Source: Hyphomicrobiales bacterium
GTDB taxonomy: Bacteria; Pseudomonadota; Alphaproteobacteria; Rhizobiales; JAJFHB01
DNA length: 64,000 nucleotides
Direction of reading: 5' to 3'
NCBI GenBank assembly: GCA_021775615.1
Contig: JAJFHL010000125.1
Coordinates: 1 to 64,000, forward strand
The translations under genes were made by a program, and so were the position numbers. Shown one piece after another: positions 61,278 through 64,000 of this stretch (positions within the stretch are counted from its first letter, which is position 1; each line of letters starts with the position of its first letter). The notes under the pieces were generated by a model, which saw only the letters and a list, made by a program, of their open reading frames with translations, was not told the DNA's origin and did not search any database.

Positions 61278-62102
61278 ATGAACAAACCCATGCCGCCGGA
61301 CAGTTTTACCGGAACGGATGTTCTTCTGCGTAGCGATGAAGATGGTGTGGCGACGCTGACGCTGAACCGGCCCCAGGCACGCAATGGCCTGTCGGAGGCC
61401 CTGCTGGAAGCGCTGCAGTCCAATCTGGATGAGATTGCGTTGAACAAGCAAGTGCGGGCAGTCATCGTAGCGGCCAACGGCCCGGCGTTCTGCGCTGGTC
61501 ACGACCTCAAGGAAATGACGGCGCGGCGCAGCGATCCGGACCGGGGACGTGAATATTTCGGCAAGCTTTTGAAGCAGTGCGCCACGATGATGCAGACGGT
61601 TGTGCACAGTCCCAAACCGGTCATCGCCCAGGTTCAGGCCATCGCCAGCGCGGCAGGCTGCCAGCTGGTCGCAAGCTGCGATCTGGCGGTTGCCGGAAAG
61701 AGCGCCAAATTCTGCACACCGGGGGTTCATATCGGCCTGTTCTGCTCAACGCCGATGGTGGCGATGAGCCGTAACGTCTCACGCAAGCACGCCATGGAGA
61801 TGCTGCTCACCGGCGATCAGATGGACGCCGACAGAGCTCTCGAGTTCGCCCTGGTGAACCGTGTTGTGGAAGACAAGGACCTCGCAAAGGCGACCAGGGA
61901 CCTGGCGTTGCAGATTGCATCAAAGTCCTCTCACACGATCAAGATCGGCAAGGAAGCTTTCTACAAGCAGTTGGAAATGGGACTGGCCGAGGCCTACGAC
62001 TACACTAGCGAGGTGATGGTGGAGAACATGCTCGCCCGCGATGCGGAGGAAGGTATCGGCGCCTTTATTGAGAAACGCGATCCGAGCTGGGAAGACCGTT
62101 GA
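61278..62102 (+). CDS. enoyl-CoA hydratase/isomerase family protein
   Basis: LTLNRPQARNGLSEALLEAL, FCAGHDLKEM. Confidence 0.92.
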   Translation: MNKPMPPDSFTGTDVLLRSDEDGVATLTLNRPQARNGLSEALLEALQSNLDEIALNKQVRAVIVAANGPAFCAGHDLKEMTARRSDPDRGREYFGKLLKQCATMMQTVVHSPKPVIAQVQAIASAAGCQLVASCDLAVAGKSAKFCTPGVHIGLFCSTPMVAMSRNVSRKHAMEMLLTGDQMDADRALEFALVNRVVEDKDLAKATRDLALQIASKSSHTIKIGKEAFYKQLEMGLAEAYDYTSEVMVENMLARDAEEGIGAFIEKRDPSWEDR

Positions 62103-62110
62103 GCCCCGAG

Positions 62111-62635
62111 ATGGATCATACCGGGTACAGTGAGGACTACATCCGGGGCATCCTCAACGAGGTGCGCACCATCGCAATGGTGGGAGCGAGCTCAAACACC
62201 AACCGCCCCAGCTACTTTGCCATGAAGTACCTGCTGGAGAAGGGTTACAACGTTGTCCCGGTGAACCCGCGCGAGGCAGGCAAGACGCTTCTCGGCAAGC
62301 ACGTCTACGAGACCCTTTCGGACATTCCCGATGCCGTGGACATGGTCGACATCTTCCGCAATTCGGAAGCCGCGGGACCGCTCACCGACGAAGCCATAGA
62401 GATCGGCGCCAAGGTGGTGTGGATGCAGCTCACCGTGCGCAACGAGGACGCGGCAGACCGGGCCGAGGCCGCCGGCCTCAAGGTCGTCATGGACCGCTGT
62501 CCCAAGATGGAATACGGCAAGCTTTCCGGTGAATGGGGCTGGCTCGGCGGCAATTCCGGGCGGATTTCGAGCCGGCGCGGCGCCTTGACGGGAAACCGCG
62601 TGCAAAGCCTCTCAATCGGCCCCGGCAAGTACTGA
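62111..62635 (+). CDS. CoA-binding domain protein (YccU-like)
   Basis: TIAMVGASSNTNRPSYFAMKYLLEKGYNVVPVNP. Confidence 0.88.
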   Translation: MDHTGYSEDYIRGILNEVRTIAMVGASSNTNRPSYFAMKYLLEKGYNVVPVNPREAGKTLLGKHVYETLSDIPDAVDMVDIFRNSEAAGPLTDEAIEIGAKVVWMQLTVRNEDAADRAEAAGLKVVMDRCPKMEYGKLSGEWGWLGGNSGRISSRRGALTGNRVQSLSIGPGKY

Positions 62636-62728
62636 CGCCCCCATCCTCACTAGATCTTTCGCAGCTGCCCGCTTGAGGGTATAAGGAATTTCCGGCCCTT
62701 CCCGACATTTATCTGAGGTTCGACGACC

Positions 62729-64000
62729 ATGAGCTTAGACGATCAACCCCGCTTCGATACACTCGCGATCCACGCCGGTGCCGCGCCGGACCCGACCACC
62801 GGTGCGCGCGCCACGCCGATCTACCAGACCACATCGTTCGTGTTCGACGATGTGGAACACGCCTCATCGCTCTTTGCGCTGCAGGCCTTCGGCAATATCT
62901 ACACGCGGATCATGAATCCGACCCAGTCGGTGCTCGAGGAGCGCATTGCAGCCCTTGAAGGCGGTACGGCGGCCCTGGCGACGGCTTCAGGTCATGCGGC
63001 GCAGCTGTTGATCTTTCACACCATGCTCGAACCGGGCGACGAATTCATTGCCCTGCGCCAGCTTTACGGCGGCTCGATCAACCAGTTCAACCATTCGTTC
63101 AAGAAGTTCGACTGGAACGTCGTGTGGGCGGATGCCGACGATCTCACATCGATCGAAAAGGCGATCAATCCCAAGACCAAGGCGCTCTTCATCGAATCGA
63201 TTGCAAATCCCGGCGGCATGGTGACGGATATCGAGGGCATCTCGAAGATCGCGCGCCGCGCCGGTGTCCCGCTCATCGTCGACAATACCCTGGCCACGCC
63301 CTATCTCTGCCGGCCGATCGAACATGGCGCCGATATCGTGGTGCACTCACTCACCAAGTTCCTTGGCGGCCACGGCACCTCGATGGGGGGCATGATCGTC
63401 GATGCCGGGACATTCAACTGGTCGCGGGACGGGCGTTACCCGACCCTTTCAGAGCCCTGCGAATCATACAACGGCATGAAGCTGCACGAGACATTCGGCA
63501 ACATCGCCTTTGCCATCGCCTGCCGGGTTCTTGGGCTGCGCGACCTGGGTCCCTGTATCTCACCGATGAACGCATTTCTCATCCAGCAGGGCGTCGAGAC
63601 GCTGTCGCTGCGCATGCAGAGGCATTGCGACAACGCGGTTGCGGTTGCCGAATGGCTAAGCGACCACAAGAAGGTGTCCTGGGTGTCTTATGCCGGGCTG
63701 CCCGGAGACCGCCATCACAACCTGGCGCAGAAATACTGCCCGAACGGGGCCGGTGCGGTTTTCACTTTCGGCTTGAAGGGGGGATATGACGCCGGGGTCA
63801 AGGTTGTGAGCAACGTCAACATGCTGAGCCATCTGGCCAACATCGGCGATGTTCGCTCGCTGATCATCCACCCGTCCTCGACCACCCACAGCCAGCTCGC
63901 AGAACAGCAGCAGATCGCAGCCGGCGCGGGGCCGGACGTTGTCCGGCTTTCGGTCGGGCTCGAAGATCCGCAAGACATCATTGCCGATCTGGAACAGGCT
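62729..64000 (+). CDS. O-acetylhomoserine aminocarboxypropyltransferase/sulfhydrylase, truncated by window end
   Basis: Translated by eye: [41 protein letters not shown]...[17 protein letters not shown]; no stop before 64000. Confidence 0.92.
   Translation, partial: MSLDDQPRFDTLAIHAGAAPDPTTGARATPIYQTTSFVFDDVEHASSLFALQAFGNIYTRIMNPTQSVLEERIAALEGGTAALATASGHAAQLLIFHTMLEPGDEFIALRQLYGGSINQFNHSFKKFDWNVVWADADDLTSIEKAINPKTKALFIESIANPGGMVTDIEGISKIARRAGVPLIVDNTLATPYLCRPIEHGADIVVHSLTKFLGGHGTSMGGMIVDAGTFNWSRDGRYPTLSEPCESYNGMKLHETFGNIAFAIACRVLGLRDLGPCISPMNAFLIQQGVETLSLRMQRHCDNAVAVAEWLSDHKKVSWVSYAGLPGDRHHNLAQKYCPNGAGAVFTFGLKGGYDAGVKVVSNVNMLSHLANIGDVRSLIIHPSSTTHSQLAEQQQIAAGAGPDVVRLSVGLEDPQDIIADLEQA

Noticed and set aside
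62636-62728. Possible SAM riboswitch upstream of the OAH sulfhydrylase gene
   Set aside because: I could not match the sequence to the SAM-II, SAM-V or SAM/SAH consensus as I remember them; an Infernal search would be needed.

Overview
This is a GC-rich alphaproteobacterial chromosomal window; the gene content looks Hyphomicrobiales-like, but the exact taxon was not determined. It is mostly dense single-copy metabolic and housekeeping genes: rtcB, a TMADH-type flavoprotein, NAD-malic enzyme, photolyase, cysK, sseA, the aapJQMP amino-acid ABC transporter, metC, a sirtuin, gloA, recJ, glpX, hom, phaC, argC, rplM-rpsI, an OAH-sulfhydrylase cut by the window end, and four tRNAs (Asn, Arg, Pro, Glu). 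I saw no CRISPR array, transposase, prophage or rRNA. The most unusual signals are: (1) a three-copy hairpin-forming repeat in a long intergenic region downstream of a divergent rtcB; (2) extra modules on three of the four Aap transporter subunits (an EF-hand-like loop in AapM, a ~150-aa membrane extension on AapQ, a Lys/Ala-rich tail on AapP); (3) a 15-residue poly-lysine tract in a TadG/VWA-like protein; (4) a pair of translationally coupled, apparently paralogous membrane proteins; (5) acidic substitutions at the expected substrate pocket of a trimethylamine-dehydrogenase-like enzyme; (6) palindrome-rich upstream DNA at a tandem cold-shock gene and a bulged hairpin leader before rplM. All product calls are from reading the translations; no database search was run.
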